Part shown: piece by piece, positions 1-12,717 of the stretch | Position numbering within the stretch: position 1 is the stretch's first letter | How the letters are laid out: each line of letters starts with the position of its first letter | Source of the DNA: Synechococcus sp. CS-1330 | GTDB taxonomy: Bacteria; Cyanobacteriota; Cyanobacteriia; PCC-6307; Cyanobiaceae | DNA length: 64,000 bases | Direction of reading: 5' to 3' | NCBI GenBank assembly: GCA_025128025.1 | Contig: JAHLYR010000046.1 | Location: 1-64,000, forward strand | Translations under genes and position numbers: made by a program | Notes under the pieces: model-generated | Database searches by the model: none | What the model was told of the DNA's origin: nothing | Seen by the model: the letters and a program-made list of their open reading frames with translations, nothing else

Positions 1-757
1 ACTGGAATGCAGACTGGAGCGTGCGAGCTGAAATGTTGCAAGCCTGACAGATATCAGTGAGCGTAATAGCTGCCGAAATATTTTTCTCAAAAAATGCCAT
101 CGCATTTTGCACATGAACATCCTGAGGGTGGGTTGGCTTAGATTGAGGCAGGGATGGATCTCGAGTGCCCACAAGATTGGCAACCAATGAAAGAATCGAA
201 CATTCAAGTGGCTGGCTGATCCGCTCCCTACCGGGTCCTTCTTGAGTCTTAGAAAGCTCCAGGAGCTGCCTGGCACAAGCGATCAATAAAGGCTCATGAC
301 CAGGAACGCTCTCATGCAAAGTGCTGAAATCGGGATGATCTATGTGATGTAATTCACATTCATGTCGCAAGATATCAACTTCAATCTGTAAGATCAAAGC
401 AGAGGATCGAGGTGCAACCTTGAGCACTTGAAGCACCTCAGAAGGCAACAACAAGAAAGCAAACCGTTGCGGTAGGAAGCGAAAGATCCTGGTACCTGCT
501 TGACCTCGACATTGTCCGTGCTCGGCAAAAACCAAACACAGTTGATTAGGATGACAACGAAAAAGTAGTCGATCAATTCCAACGGATGCCACCTGCGAAA
601 CAGAAATCCACCCACCAGCGAAATGATGTGAATCAATCGACGTCTGTTGGGCAGATACAGGATCATGGAAAAGCTGAAGGCTTGCTCCCTTCAGCCACTG
701 CTTAAGCGGTGCTGGGATCAGAGTTTCCAAGTCAAGAGCAATATGGGACTTAATCAC
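1..757 (-). CDS. AraC-family transcriptional regulator, C-terminus cut by window edge
   Basis: Reading the minus strand from a GTG at 757 gives an open frame of about 252 residues running off the left edge with no stop. The last visible part looks like the first half of an AraC/XylS DNA-binding domain: an ITLTDICQACNISARTLQSAF stretch matches the first helix-turn-helix of that family. The roughly 200 residues before it would be the sensor part, with no motif I can name. The second HTH lies beyond the window. The start is uncertain: an in-frame TAG sits at 773-775 and the GTG has no clear ribosome-binding site. The sequence is AT-richer than the core genes. The target is unknown; family members usually activate nearby operons. 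Confidence 0.75.
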   Translation of the reverse strand, partial: MIKSHIALDLETLIPAPLKQWLKGASLQLFHDPVSAQQTSIDSHHFAGGWISVSQVASVGIDRLLFRCHPNQLCLVFAEHGQCRGQAGTRIFRFLPQRFAFLLLPSEVLQVLKVAPRSSALILQIEVDILRHECELHHIDHPDFSTLHESVPGHEPLLIACARQLLELSKTQEGPGRERISQPLECSILSLVANLVGTRDPSLPQSKPTHPQDVHVQNAMAFFEKNISAAITLTDICQACNISARTLQSAFQ

Positions 758-965
758 TTGGCAGGCAGGGAGCTAAACGACGAAAAAAGACCAAGCCAAA
801 GCAATTGAATGCTCAGTTTACGCAATCAACGCAATATACCTTAATCTTTCGATTTTGGCAAGGGCTTACGGGGCACATAACCGCGGCAGGCTTCCTAGGC
901 CTTGGAAACCATAAAGAGTTTCAAATAGCATTAAGAAAGCTGGCACTCTCCTTTGAATAAACTGA

Positions 966-2285
966 CTATGCAAGGGGGCAAGAGACAGGCTCTCCACAAC
1001 GATCTAAATAGTCATAAAGTCCTAAGAACAAGTCGGCATGCTGCAAGGATGACATCGACCCAGGCAAAGTCGCCGCACAACCAGTAAATAAATCCATATC
1101 TTGCTGATTTAGAGGCTCAAAAGATGCACAAGGAGAATGTTCCGGGAAAAGCGGGAGTGAAATCCGAACAACTGTAGCAGGAGGAGTCCGCGTATCACTA
1201 TATTTTAAAGGCAGAAGACTAATCGTCGAATTCATCATCCCCAACAATGAGCGGGATACAGAGAGACCCAAGCCTGAACCATCTGCTCGGCTGGGATCAC
1301 GGTGCTCCTCTAAACGCCGAAAGGGATCGAAGATGGAGTCCCGCTGGGCTGAACTGATACCAAAACCCCAATCGGCAACATATAGATGAAGCCTTCCGCG
1401 ATCAACAGCAGTAACAAAAAGAATCGGACTAGATTCCTCGCTATACCTTGCCGCATTATCTAAAACATTGGCAAGGACAATAAGTAATGCATCAGAAGCA
1501 ACATAAATATTATGGGACAACATAAGTTCTGATGAAAATATAGCAAGGCGCTCTCTAACTTCAAGCGGCAGCCCGGAGTGGCAGGCTCGCAGGTGAGCAC
1601 CAAAGGGAAGATTATTAAACTTCCAACGCTTGGATCCCGTTTCTACATCCGTTAGCAGGGAGAGATGGTCAATTAAGCGCCGCATACGAATTACTTCCTG
1701 CTGTGCAACAGAAATATGTTCCTTAGCATCTTGCGAATTAGAATCAAACAAAATCCCTGCGCGACGTATACTTCCACCTGTAATAGCAAGTGGTGTACGA
1801 ATTTCGTGAATCAGCTGATTAATAAAAAACTGCTGACAGCGCAACAACTGCTCAGGGGATGAAAAGCACTGCTGTGCAGCTCCCGAGAGACTAATTTTGA
1901 GGAAGATTTGGTGATGAGGTGGGGTGCCGACATTCGACCAGGAAAAAAGCAAATCAGCCGCTTCCTGGGCAGATGTGTCAAACGACGCAGGCCAGGACAA
2001 CTCTCCGTCGGGCTCATCCTGCAAGGCGGAGGACAAATGTTTAATTAGCTTCTCAGAAGCAGCAGAACGGGTGAGCGGAGAGCGGGTCAAAAAGGTGTAG
2101 AGGTTTGACCAAGGTACATTAGAAGCTTGCTGCAGATCTGAGTGGCTCCACAGCACCTGAAGGCTTAAATCAAGAAGGACCGAGCTGGAAAGGGATGCTA
2201 GTTCTGATGTATTGGTATTTTTAGGGCCTTGAGGAGCAGAAGCGACGCCCTTAGGAGAATAAAGGCGATCTGCAGAATCTAACAA
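966..2285 (-). CDS. soluble sensor histidine kinase
   Basis: A 439-residue two-component sensor kinase. The dimerisation and phosphoacceptor helix has an HEIRTPLA H-box with His near residue 160. The ATPase domain shows an N-box NVLDNAARYS (about 273-282), G1 DWGFGIS (about 305) and G2 GSGLGLS (about 336), so it should autophosphorylate. The first 150 residues show no membrane segment and no input domain I recognise, so the signal is probably cytoplasmic. About 60 residues of unknown role follow the ATPase core. It starts with TTG and no response regulator gene adjoins it. The AraC regulator lies downstream in the same orientation, but the two are not known partners. Confidence 0.85.
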   Translation of the reverse strand: MLDSADRLYSPKGVASAPQGPKNTNTSELASLSSSVLLDLSLQVLWSHSDLQQASNVPWSNLYTFLTRSPLTRSAASEKLIKHLSSALQDEPDGELSWPASFDTSAQEAADLLFSWSNVGTPPHHQIFLKISLSGAAQQCFSSPEQLLRCQQFFINQLIHEIRTPLAITGGSIRRAGILFDSNSQDAKEHISVAQQEVIRMRRLIDHLSLLTDVETGSKRWKFNNLPFGAHLRACHSGLPLEVRERLAIFSSELMLSHNIYVASDALLIVLANVLDNAARYSEESSPILFVTAVDRGRLHLYVADWGFGISSAQRDSIFDPFRRLEEHRDPSRADGSGLGLSVSRSLLGMMNSTISLLPLKYSDTRTPPATVVRISLPLFPEHSPCASFEPLNQQDMDLFTGCAATLPGSMSSLQHADLFLGLYDYLDRCGEPVSCPLA

Positions 2286-2800
2286 GGCAAAGAGATGATT
2301 TTAGTTAGTAAACTTTAGCAAGATCTTGAGGCCTGCGTGCCCTTTTAAGCATTTATTCCGAATTAAGCAAGGAGCTCGACTGGAATCGATGGCATAGGCC
2401 TGCGACTGCATGCAAACAAAATAACAATAACCTTGCCGGGAGAAAATAACTTGTTCAAAGGTTGGGCATGATATAACCAACAGGACAACCTTCGACTGGA
2501 CTTGGTTGGCAATCCGAACGAGGCCCTTTTACCCTTAACTTAGCGACACGCATTTACTGTTGCCGCTCGTGCAGGATACTACTTGATCAAACCTATGAAA
2601 TAGGCTATTGGCGATGGCTGGTGTCCATCTTCCGTTGAACATTAATGCTCTAAAATATTTAGCGATAACAGTCGAAACCCTTGTCGGCCGGGCCTAGCAA
2701 GATCGCTAGAAATCAAATCATATGACCGATTCATCCCAGCCAAGCAGTGCCGGGCTAAAATAAACTGCCCTTTCTTGGTCTATCAAAGGACCTAGCAGCG
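2286..2800. other. intergenic region between kinase and DUF6447 genes
   Basis: About 500 AT-rich bases without a convincing gene. It must hold the divergent promoters. A TAAAAT -10-like box lies near 2756 ahead of the gene at 2801, and an AAAGGA ribosome-binding site lies just before that start. Nothing else was recognised. Confidence 0.5.
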
Positions 2801-3028
2801 ATGACCCAAAGTCCGCAAGATAGTCCTAACCCCGTGCTCACCTTCGAAGGCAAGCGCTACGACCTCAATGGCTTGCCAGATGAGCTGAAGGAGTTGGTGC
2901 GGGGCATGCAGGTAGCTGATGCCCAGCTGCGTATGCATGAAGACACCTTGAAAGTGCTTGCCGTGGGCCGCCAAGCCTTGGCCAGCCAGCTCAACGACAA
3001 GCTGCAAAGCATCACCCCCCTTCCCTGA
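2801..3028 (+). CDS. DUF6447 family small protein
   Basis: A 75-residue cytoplasmic protein. The N-terminal pattern LTFEGKRYDLNGLPDE, followed by a helix with spaced charged residues, matches the cyanobacterial DUF6447 family as I know it. The ATG is preceded at good spacing by AAAGGA. No enzyme motif or membrane segment is visible and the function is unknown. It converges on the ABC transporter operon, whose last gene ends 31 bases away. Confidence 0.75.
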   Translation: MTQSPQDSPNPVLTFEGKRYDLNGLPDELKELVRGMQVADAQLRMHEDTLKVLAVGRQALASQLNDKLQSITPLP

Positions 3029-3058
3029 GAAGAGGAGTGATCTGATGGGGGGTGGGCT

Positions 3059-4072
3059 CTAGCTCACCACCTTCTGAGCTTCCTTGATCAGCTCCTCAGG
3101 CAAGGTCACCCCAATCGCTGCGGCGGTGGCCTTGTTCACCATTAACTCCGTTTTAGTGAGGGGCTCGAAGGCCATTTTGGCCGGCGATTCCCCCTTCAAT
3201 ACCCGCACAGCCAGCTTGCCTGCTGCGTAGCCGTCATCGAAATAGGCCCAGCCGATCGTGGCCAAGCAGCCTGGCAGCTTGATGTCGTCGGCATCCACCG
3301 AATACACGGGGATCTTCTTCTCTAGGCCCACCTTGGCAATCGAGCCGAAGCCCTGAATCGTGGCGTAATCGCCGATCTTCACGAAGGCCTCCACCTGCTT
3401 GTCGGCCAGCACTTGGGCTGCCTGCAGAACTTCGCCGGAGTTCGCCACAGACTGCTCCACAACCGTGATGTTGCGTTTGGCAGCCTCCTCCTTAAGCACC
3501 TTGGCTTCATATTCGGAGTTGGGCTCGCCGGGGTTGAAAATCACACCAACGGTCTTGAGGGCGGGATTCACCTGACGCGCTAGATCCAGCTCCTTGCCCA
3601 TCGGGTTGGTGCCAATCGTGCCGACCACGTTGGGGCGATGCTGACCCACACCGCCAGGGGGGGTGCCGGCACCTGCGCCCCAAGGGTTGGAGCAATAGCA
3701 GAAAATCACCGGGGTTGTTTCAGGCACCGCCTTCATGGCGGCCTGCAGTGGCGGCGTGCCCACAGCTAAAACCATATCCACTTGATCGCCCACAAACTGC
3801 TTCATCACCAAGGTTGTGTTGGGCATCTCGCCGGCGGCATCCTTCTGGATGAAGTTGACGTTTTTGCCAGGGATGTAGCCAGCTTCTGCCAGGGCCGCTT
3901 CAAAGCCCTTGCGGGTATTGGTCGGAGGCGGGGCTTCCACCATCTGCAGCATGCCGATGGTGGGTCCTTTCACCTTGGTGCCACCTCCGAGCTTGCCGCA
4001 GGCGGAGAGCACCACCGTGCTCACAGCGCCGGCTCCTACCAGGCTCAGAAATTCACGACGCTGAAGACCCAT
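3059..4072 (-). CDS. ABC transporter substrate-binding lipoprotein, TrpX-like (ABC_sub_bind)
   Basis: Solute-binding protein of a three-gene importer. The chosen ATG gives an N-terminus MGLQRREFLSLVGAG with an RR pair, a hydrophobic stretch and an LSAC lipobox, so it should be an exported, lipid-anchored protein. The mature part follows the ABC_sub_bind (PF04392) pattern: IGMLQMVEAPP, then KGFEAALAEAGY, then VGTPPLQAAMKA. A longer ORF reaches 4099. The frame overlaps the end of the ATPase gene, so translation is probably coupled. Relatives are annotated as tryptophan or nucleobase-type importers; the ligand here cannot be told from sequence. Confidence 0.85.
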   Translation of the reverse strand: MGLQRREFLSLVGAGAVSTVVLSACGKLGGGTKVKGPTIGMLQMVEAPPPTNTRKGFEAALAEAGYIPGKNVNFIQKDAAGEMPNTTLVMKQFVGDQVDMVLAVGTPPLQAAMKAVPETTPVIFCYCSNPWGAGAGTPPGGVGQHRPNVVGTIGTNPMGKELDLARQVNPALKTVGVIFNPGEPNSEYEAKVLKEEAAKRNITVVEQSVANSGEVLQAAQVLADKQVEAFVKIGDYATIQGFGSIAKVGLEKKIPVYSVDADDIKLPGCLATIGWAYFDDGYAAGKLAVRVLKGESPAKMAFEPLTKTELMVNKATAAAIGVTLPEELIKEAQKVVS

Positions 4073-4916
4073 CTGTGGCACTTGAAGACTGCGGGGCAAC
4101 TATGGCGGCGCCGTACATCGCCCGCAATGCGGCGGGGTCCAGATGTTCACGCTCGGCAGCATTCCAGTCGCCGATCAAGCCACCCTCATGCAGCATCACC
4201 AACCTGTCGCCGTGGCTCAGGGCTTGCTCGAGGCTGTGGGTCACCATTAAGGCGGTTGTGCCCAGCTGACGAACCAACCTGTCAGTGAGCGCCATCACCG
4301 TTGCTTCGGCCCGGGGGTCAAGGGCAGCGGTGTGCTCATCGAGCAGCAACAGATCCGGTGAACCCAGGGTTGCCATCACAAGGCTGAGGGTCTGGCGCTG
4401 GCCTCCAGAAAGCTGACCCACGGGTTCATCGAGCCGGTCAGCCAGGGGCAAGCCCAGCTCGCCCAGCAGCTCGCGGTAGCGCCTGCGGTCGCCGCTATTG
4501 GGATGGATGCCACCAAAGGCACCAATCAGGAAGCCTCCATTAATCAGGACGGGCCTGTTGCGCCGCTCCGCCAGCCGCAGGTTTTCAGCCACGGTCAGCC
4601 CGGGGCAAGTGCCCTCCAGGGGGTTTTGCATCACCCGGCCGATCCAGCGGGCCCGCTGGTGATCTCGCAGGCGGTGCAGGGGGCGACCGCCCAGGTGGAT
4701 ACGGCCAGCGCCGTGGCGCAGGGTGCCAGCCACCAGATTGAGCAGGGTGCTCTTGCCGGAGCCGTTGCTTCCGATCACCACCAAAAACTGGCCGGGGGGG
4801 CAACTCAGCGAGAAACCGCTAAATAATTGCCGCCAGCCCGATCCCGGCAGGGGATGGCCCCAGCTGAGCTCCTCAACGCTAAGACCCGGGACCCTAAAAC
4901 CAGGAGCCGAACTCAT
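4053..4916 (-). CDS. ABC transporter ATP-binding protein
   Basis: ATPase of the importer. Walker A is GSNGSGKST (about residue 49), the signature motif is LSGGQRQ and Walker B is LLLLDEHTAALDP, followed by the switch His in MVTHSLEQA. At 287 residues it is a single nucleotide-binding domain that would dimerise under the permease. It overlaps the permease gene upstream by four bases (ATGA type) and the lipoprotein gene downstream, so the three form one operon read permease, ATPase, binding protein. Confidence 0.92.
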   Translation of the reverse strand: MSSAPGFRVPGLSVEELSWGHPLPGSGWRQLFSGFSLSCPPGQFLVVIGSNGSGKSTLLNLVAGTLRHGAGRIHLGGRPLHRLRDHQRARWIGRVMQNPLEGTCPGLTVAENLRLAERRNRPVLINGGFLIGAFGGIHPNSGDRRRYRELLGELGLPLADRLDEPVGQLSGGQRQTLSLVMATLGSPDLLLLDEHTAALDPRAEATVMALTDRLVRQLGTTALMVTHSLEQALSHGDRLVMLHEGGLIGDWNAAEREHLDPAALRAMYGAAIVAPQSSSATDGSSAS

Positions 4917-5803
4917 TGCTCCTGCCTCCCCTGGCCTGCCGAAAGACCCGGTATGCGCAGCCGTCCGAAGGCCAGGGCGATCAGCAGCAGCAGGGCCGTT
5001 GCCAGCTTGAGATCAACCGGTTCGAGGCCCAACTGCAGGGCGATGGCAATCATGGTGCGGAACAAAATCGCCCCAACCGCAACCGCCAGCAGGGCCCAGG
5101 GCAGCGAGCGCGGCCGCAGCACCGCTTCGCCAATGATCACCATGCCTAGTCCCAGGATCAGCGAGCCGATGCCCATGGTCACATCGGCAAAGCCCTGATA
5201 GATGGCAACCAGCGCCCCGGCCAGGGCCACCAGACCATTGGCAGCAGCGATTCCCACCGTGAGGCCGCGGCGCTGGTTGATGCCGTTAGCGCGGGCCATG
5301 GTGGGGTTGTTGCCCAGGGCGCGCAAAGACAAGCCGAAATCGGTAGCCATCAGGAAGGAGATCAGCAGGATCATCCCAACGGTCGCCAGGGTTAATCCCA
5401 CGGCCCATTGACCATCCAGGCCCAGGCCCAGGTCGGGCAGAGCCAGAATTCCAGCTGGGGTTTCAGACAGGGGGATGTTGGAGCGCCCCATCAGCCGCAG
5501 GGTGATCGAATAAAGGCCCGTGGTGGTGAGAATGCCTGCAAACAGATCATTCACACCAAGACGGGTGTGGATCAGGCCCGTCACCATGCCAGCCAGGCAG
5601 CCAAACAAGATCGCCAGCCCCAAGGCCACAGGCACCGGGGCACCCTGGCTGATCATCACCGCAGCGGTGCCACCTCCCAGGGCAAAGGAGCCGTCCACCG
5701 TGAGGTCCGGAAAGTTGAGGACGCGCAGCGTCAGGTAGGTGCCTAGGGCCAGGCCGGCATAGGCCAAGCCCTGGTCGTAGGCACCAATCCAAAGAGAAAA
5801 CAT
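4913..5803 (-). CDS. ABC transporter permease, LivH-like (TrpY type)
   Basis: A 296-residue integral membrane protein with about eight hydrophobic segments and the N-terminal pattern LTLRVLNFPDLTVDGSFALG typical of permeases paired with ABC_sub_bind proteins (BPD_transp_2 fold). It probably homodimerises to form the pore. It is the first gene of the operon and its ATG lies 33 bases beyond the stop of the DUF3386 gene. Substrate is not predictable; tryptophan or a related compound is the family precedent. Confidence 0.9.
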   Translation of the reverse strand: MFSLWIGAYDQGLAYAGLALGTYLTLRVLNFPDLTVDGSFALGGGTAAVMISQGAPVPVALGLAILFGCLAGMVTGLIHTRLGVNDLFAGILTTTGLYSITLRLMGRSNIPLSETPAGILALPDLGLGLDGQWAVGLTLATVGMILLISFLMATDFGLSLRALGNNPTMARANGINQRRGLTVGIAAANGLVALAGALVAIYQGFADVTMGIGSLILGLGMVIIGEAVLRPRSLPWALLAVAVGAILFRTMIAIALQLGLEPVDLKLATALLLLIALAFGRLRIPGLSAGQGRQEQ

Positions 5804-6559
5804 GGCTGCATTGTGCCTAGCAGCGGCCTCTTGACCTAAGCCAAGGGGGCAAGATCCTCGAAACGAAACACCTGGCGGCCAGCCGGCGTGTCGCCATGGG
5901 CAGCGGTCTCAACCACCCGCTCGCTCAGCACCCAGGGGCCAGCCTCGGTCAGAGGCACAAAGGTGTCGGTGAAACGGCTGATACCCCCCTTGGCTGCACC
6001 GGTTGCCGGATCGGCGTACTGGCTGGTGTAACTGCGGCTCAAGTAGCCGCTGCCAGTGTCTGTTGTGCTCTCGGTGAAGATCGTCACCACGGTGCCGTGG
6101 ATGTGGCGATGCACCATCGTCACCACATCAGCCTTGATGCGATAGCGATCGCCTTCGTTTTTGCCGCCCACGATCACCTCAGTGCCCACCGCGTCGGTGT
6201 CGCCGGCGCTGAAGGTGTTGGCGCCATGGGTTTGCTCAAAGCTGCGCCGCACCCGGTGAATCGCCACCTCCCACAGTTGGGAGGCCAGGGCCTTGTGAAT
6301 CTCCTCATCGGCGACGCCAGTCACCGTGGCCTTGAGGTCGGCGCCCACCACGAAAGTTCCCTCGACGCGCTTACCGTCTTGATCCGCATCACCAGGTTGC
6401 TCCCAGATGCAGCGGCCCTGATAGCCACCGAAATCCGGCTCCCAGGTGTAGCGATTTTCATAGGCTGCCCGGAAAGCCGTCGTGCAGTCGCTGCCTGAGG
6501 TGATCTGGTTGCTGACTTGAGTGCTGGCTGTCAAAGCGGGATCTAGCGGGCCCTTAACC

Positions 6560-9916
<3,357 letters not shown>

Positions 9917-9995
9917 ACCTGCCTAGCCTCTCACGCCCCCCTGGCAGCAGCTGCGGCTGGAATCGCTAACCTGATCGATAACGCGGAAGCCCCAG

Positions 9996-10631
9996 ATGAG
10001 TGAGCTCCAGCGCCTGAAAGGGCTGCTGCCACCTGAATTGCAGAGCTGGGTGTTTGTGGAAGCGGCCGCCTCGGTGGAGCCGCCCCTGATCACCATCGAG
10101 GAGATCGGCCGCGATGAAGTCGAAATTCAGGTCGACCTGGAAAGCTGGGACGGGCTGGCAATAGATCATCGCAACCTGCTGTTTTGGCACGAGGTGGGCC
10201 GCGTTCAGAACGATGCGGTGCCCCGCGACGGTTGGGAGATGGCGGCCCTGGCGATCGGCCTAGGTGGCGCCATCGGTGAGCTGTGGGTGCAGGACGGCCT
10301 CCTGCTGGTGATGGCCCTGGGCCTGTCCGGCTTTGCCGGCTACCGCCTCTATCTCAAAAACAACTCCGAAAAGCGGCTGCAGGACGCCATCGCCGCCGAT
10401 GAGCGGGCCATCGACCTAGCCACCCGCTTCGGTTACACCCTGCCCAATGCCTACAAGAGCTTGGGCGGCGCCCTCAAGGAGCTGGTGGAGCAGACCCGCA
10501 AGAAAAAGAAGCGCGCCTTCTACGAAGACCGGCTCGAGGCACTGCGCAAGAGTGCCGGTAAGGCCCGGGCCGAAATGGCCCAGCAACAGGGCTCACGTCA
10601 ATCCGTCACCAGTGAGAATGTCTATGGCTGA
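9996..10631 (+). CDS. DUF3318 domain protein, membrane-associated
   Basis: A 211-residue cyanobacterial protein matching DUF3318: N-terminal ELQRLKGLLPPELQSWV, a domain ending in HRNLLFWHEVGRVQ, two hydrophobic segments near residues 75-115, and a basic, helix-rich tail (TRKKKKRAFYEDRLEAL). It is probably an inner or thylakoid membrane protein with a cytoplasmic tail of unknown role. Its last codons overlap the rsfS start by eight bases, which indicates translational coupling in an operon continuing to CGLD27. Confidence 0.85.
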   Translation: MSELQRLKGLLPPELQSWVFVEAAASVEPPLITIEEIGRDEVEIQVDLESWDGLAIDHRNLLFWHEVGRVQNDAVPRDGWEMAALAIGLGGAIGELWVQDGLLLVMALGLSGFAGYRLYLKNNSEKRLQDAIAADERAIDLATRFGYTLPNAYKSLGGALKELVEQTRKKKKRAFYEDRLEALRKSAGKARAEMAQQQGSRQSVTSENVYG

Positions 10632-11034
10632 TTCCCCCGCTGGCAGGTCCACGACCCACCAGGAGCTCGACAGCGAGCAGCTGGCCAAGCTGGCGGCAGA
10701 AGCCTGTGACGACCGCAAGGCCGTGGACATTCGCCTGATCCGCGTTGACGAGGTGTCGTCATTGGCCGATTGGTTTGTGATCTGCAGCGGCCTCTCCGAC
10801 GTTCAGGTGCGCGCCATCGCCCGCTCGGCTGAGGATCAGATCGAGGAGATCACCGGCCGGCTGCCCCTCCGGCGCGAAGGCCAGAAGGAGGGCCGCTGGA
10901 TGCTGCTCGATTACGGCGAAGTGATCGTGCACGTGCTCACTCCCAGTGAGCGCACCTACTACGACCTCGAATCCTTCTGGGGCCACGGCGAACAGGTGCG
11001 CTTCTTAAGCTCGATTCCAGCAGTTTCTCCCTGA
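10624..11034 (+). CDS. rsfS: ribosome silencing factor
   Basis: RsfS/Iojap protein (136 residues). It binds uL14 on the large ribosomal subunit and blocks subunit joining when energy is low. Family features are visible: AAEACDDRKAVDIRLIRVDEVSSLADWFVICSG, then QVRAIARSAEDQI, then GRWMLLDYGEVIVHV with DYGDVVVH-like spacing, then YYDLESFWG. The ATG at 10624 lies inside the end of the DUF3318 gene; a longer in-frame ORF begins upstream within that gene but lacks family similarity there. Confidence 0.95.
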   Translation: MADSPAGRSTTHQELDSEQLAKLAAEACDDRKAVDIRLIRVDEVSSLADWFVICSGLSDVQVRAIARSAEDQIEEITGRLPLRREGQKEGRWMLLDYGEVIVHVLTPSERTYYDLESFWGHGEQVRFLSSIPAVSP

Positions 11035-11039
11035 ACGCC

Positions 11040-11522
11040 ATGCCGTGCCCGGTGCCGCCCGAGCAACGGCCCCTGCAGGAATACGAGCAGTTGCTGGCCT
11101 CCTGGTTTTTCGTTTGGCCGTCCCACGACCTGGCAGGTCTGTTGCGCCCGTTAGCCACTAGCTGGCTATTGCTGCTGCCCGTTTCCATCCTGGTGGCCAG
11201 CGGCAGCTGGGTATTGCGACACCACCCGGCCCAGCTGGTGCTGGCGGGCATGGTGGCTGCAGTGGCGTTGCCGATGCTGCTGCTCGTGCGCCAGTGGCTT
11301 GGCTGGAATTACGTGCACCGCCGCCTGGTCTCCGAGCGAGTCGAATACGAGGAATCGGGGTGGTACGACGGCCAGGTGTGGGAGAAGCCCCTGGCCTGGC
11401 GCCAGCAAGACCTACTGGTGGCCCAGCACCAGGTGCAGCCGGTGCTGCGGCGGCTGCAGCAGGGCGCAGCCCTGGCGGTAATCCTGGCTCTGGTGGGGGC
11501 CAGCCTCTGTCAGGCTCTTTGA
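11040..11522 (+). CDS. CGLD27 family protein (DUF1230)
   Basis: A 160-residue membrane protein of the CGLD27 family (conserved in the green lineage and diatoms), recognised by CPVPPEQRPLQEYEQL at the start, two to three hydrophobic segments, and NYVHRRLVSERVEYEESGWYDGQVWEKP. Plant homologues have been tied to iron-deficiency responses; the cyanobacterial role is not settled. It begins five bases after rsfS and is followed 19 bases later by the asparaginase gene. Confidence 0.9.
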   Translation: MPCPVPPEQRPLQEYEQLLASWFFVWPSHDLAGLLRPLATSWLLLLPVSILVASGSWVLRHHPAQLVLAGMVAAVALPMLLLVRQWLGWNYVHRRLVSERVEYEESGWYDGQVWEKPLAWRQQDLLVAQHQVQPVLRRLQQGAALAVILALVGASLCQAL

Positions 11523-11541
11523 GATCAGCTGCCGGGCTCTT

Positions 11542-12513
11542 GTGACCCTGTCCTCCAGTTTCGGTGGCACCGCCCGCGGGGGCGTCCCTCCCCTGGAGGT
11601 ACGGCTGCTGCGCAACGGCATCGTCGAATCGCGCCACCGGGTGCACGCGGTGGTTTGCGACGGCCGCGGCCGGGTATTGATGCGGGCGGGCGATCCCCAG
11701 CAGCTCAGCTTTGTGCGCTCTGCCCTAAAGCCCTTTCAGGCCACGGTTTTTGTGAGCAGTGGCGCCGCCGACCACTGCAACTGCGGCGAGCGGGGCCTGG
11801 CGATCGCCTGCGCCAGCCACACCGGCACGGCCATGCACGCCCGCGAGGCCTTCAAGCTGCTGTGGGGCGCTGAAATCGAGGCCGAGCAGCTGCAATGCCC
11901 CGTGCCCGACTGCGGCAAAAGCCCCCTAGAGCACAACTGTTCCGGCAAGCACGCCGCCTTCCTGGCCACCTGCCGGCAGCTCAACTGGAGCACCGAGAGC
12001 TACCTACAAAAAGAGCATCCTTTGCAGCAGGAGGTGTTTAAGCGCGTGGGGGATCTGCTCGCCCTGCCCGCCGCCGAGCTGCTCACCGCCCGCGACGACT
12101 GCGGCGCCCCCACCCTGCAGCTGCAACTGGCCCAGATGGCCCTGCTCTACGCCCACCTGGGCGCCGGCAGCCAGGCCGATCTGGAGCGCCTCAGCCGGGC
12201 GATGTTGGCCCACCCCGAACTGGTGGCAGGCGAGGGGCGCTTTGACACCGAACTGATGCGCGGCGGCCACGGTCAAGTGGTGAGCAAGGGCGGAGCTGAA
12301 GGCATCCAGTGCCTCAGCCGCGTCGGCGAAGGCATGGGGGTAGCGATCAAGGTGGAAGACGGCTCCGCCCGAGCCAAGCAAGCAGTAGCCCTGCACCTAC
12401 TCGAGCAGCTCGACTGGCTAACGCCGATAGCTCTTGAAGAGCTGCGCACTCGCTTCTTGATCCCAGCCCCCCATCTGCGCCTGGAAGTGATCGGCGAGCT
12501 GCGCTTCGACTGA
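11542..12513 (+). CDS. L-asparaginase II family protein (AnsA type, PF06089)
   Basis: A 323-residue asparaginase of the Rhizobium-type family, unrelated to the classical type I/II enzymes; it hydrolyses asparagine to aspartate and ammonia. Family landmarks are EVRLLRNGIVESRHR at the start, RSALKPFQ, a conserved Ser-Gly-Lys in HNCSGKHAAFLATC, DDCGAPT, and the late KGGAEGIQC. It starts with GTG and is the last gene of the rsfS operon. The ammonia it would release fits with carB and glnN in the same window, but this link is only contextual. Confidence 0.9.
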   Translation: MTLSSSFGGTARGGVPPLEVRLLRNGIVESRHRVHAVVCDGRGRVLMRAGDPQQLSFVRSALKPFQATVFVSSGAADHCNCGERGLAIACASHTGTAMHAREAFKLLWGAEIEAEQLQCPVPDCGKSPLEHNCSGKHAAFLATCRQLNWSTESYLQKEHPLQQEVFKRVGDLLALPAAELLTARDDCGAPTLQLQLAQMALLYAHLGAGSQADLERLSRAMLAHPELVAGEGRFDTELMRGGHGQVVSKGGAEGIQCLSRVGEGMGVAIKVEDGSARAKQAVALHLLEQLDWLTPIALEELRTRFLIPAPHLRLEVIGELRFD

Positions 12514-12556
12514 GCGGCAGTACTAGGCACTTCGACTGGTATGGTTAAGAGGTCGA

Positions 12557-12633
<77 letters not shown>

Positions 12634-12639
12634 CTTCCC

Positions 12640-12675
12640 AAAGCCCCGGCAGTCACCTGTCGGGGCTTTGTTGTT
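12640..12675 (+). terminator. intrinsic terminator after tRNA-fMet
   Basis: A nine-base stem AAAGCCCCG / CGGGGCTTT (12640-12648 with 12661-12669) is followed by a T-rich run, just downstream of the tRNA. It separates the tRNA from the GMC oxidoreductase gene. Confidence 0.8.
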
Positions 12676-12717
12676 TGAACGTTCACCTGCGCTGCCCCAG
12701 CGATCACCGCCCAGAAG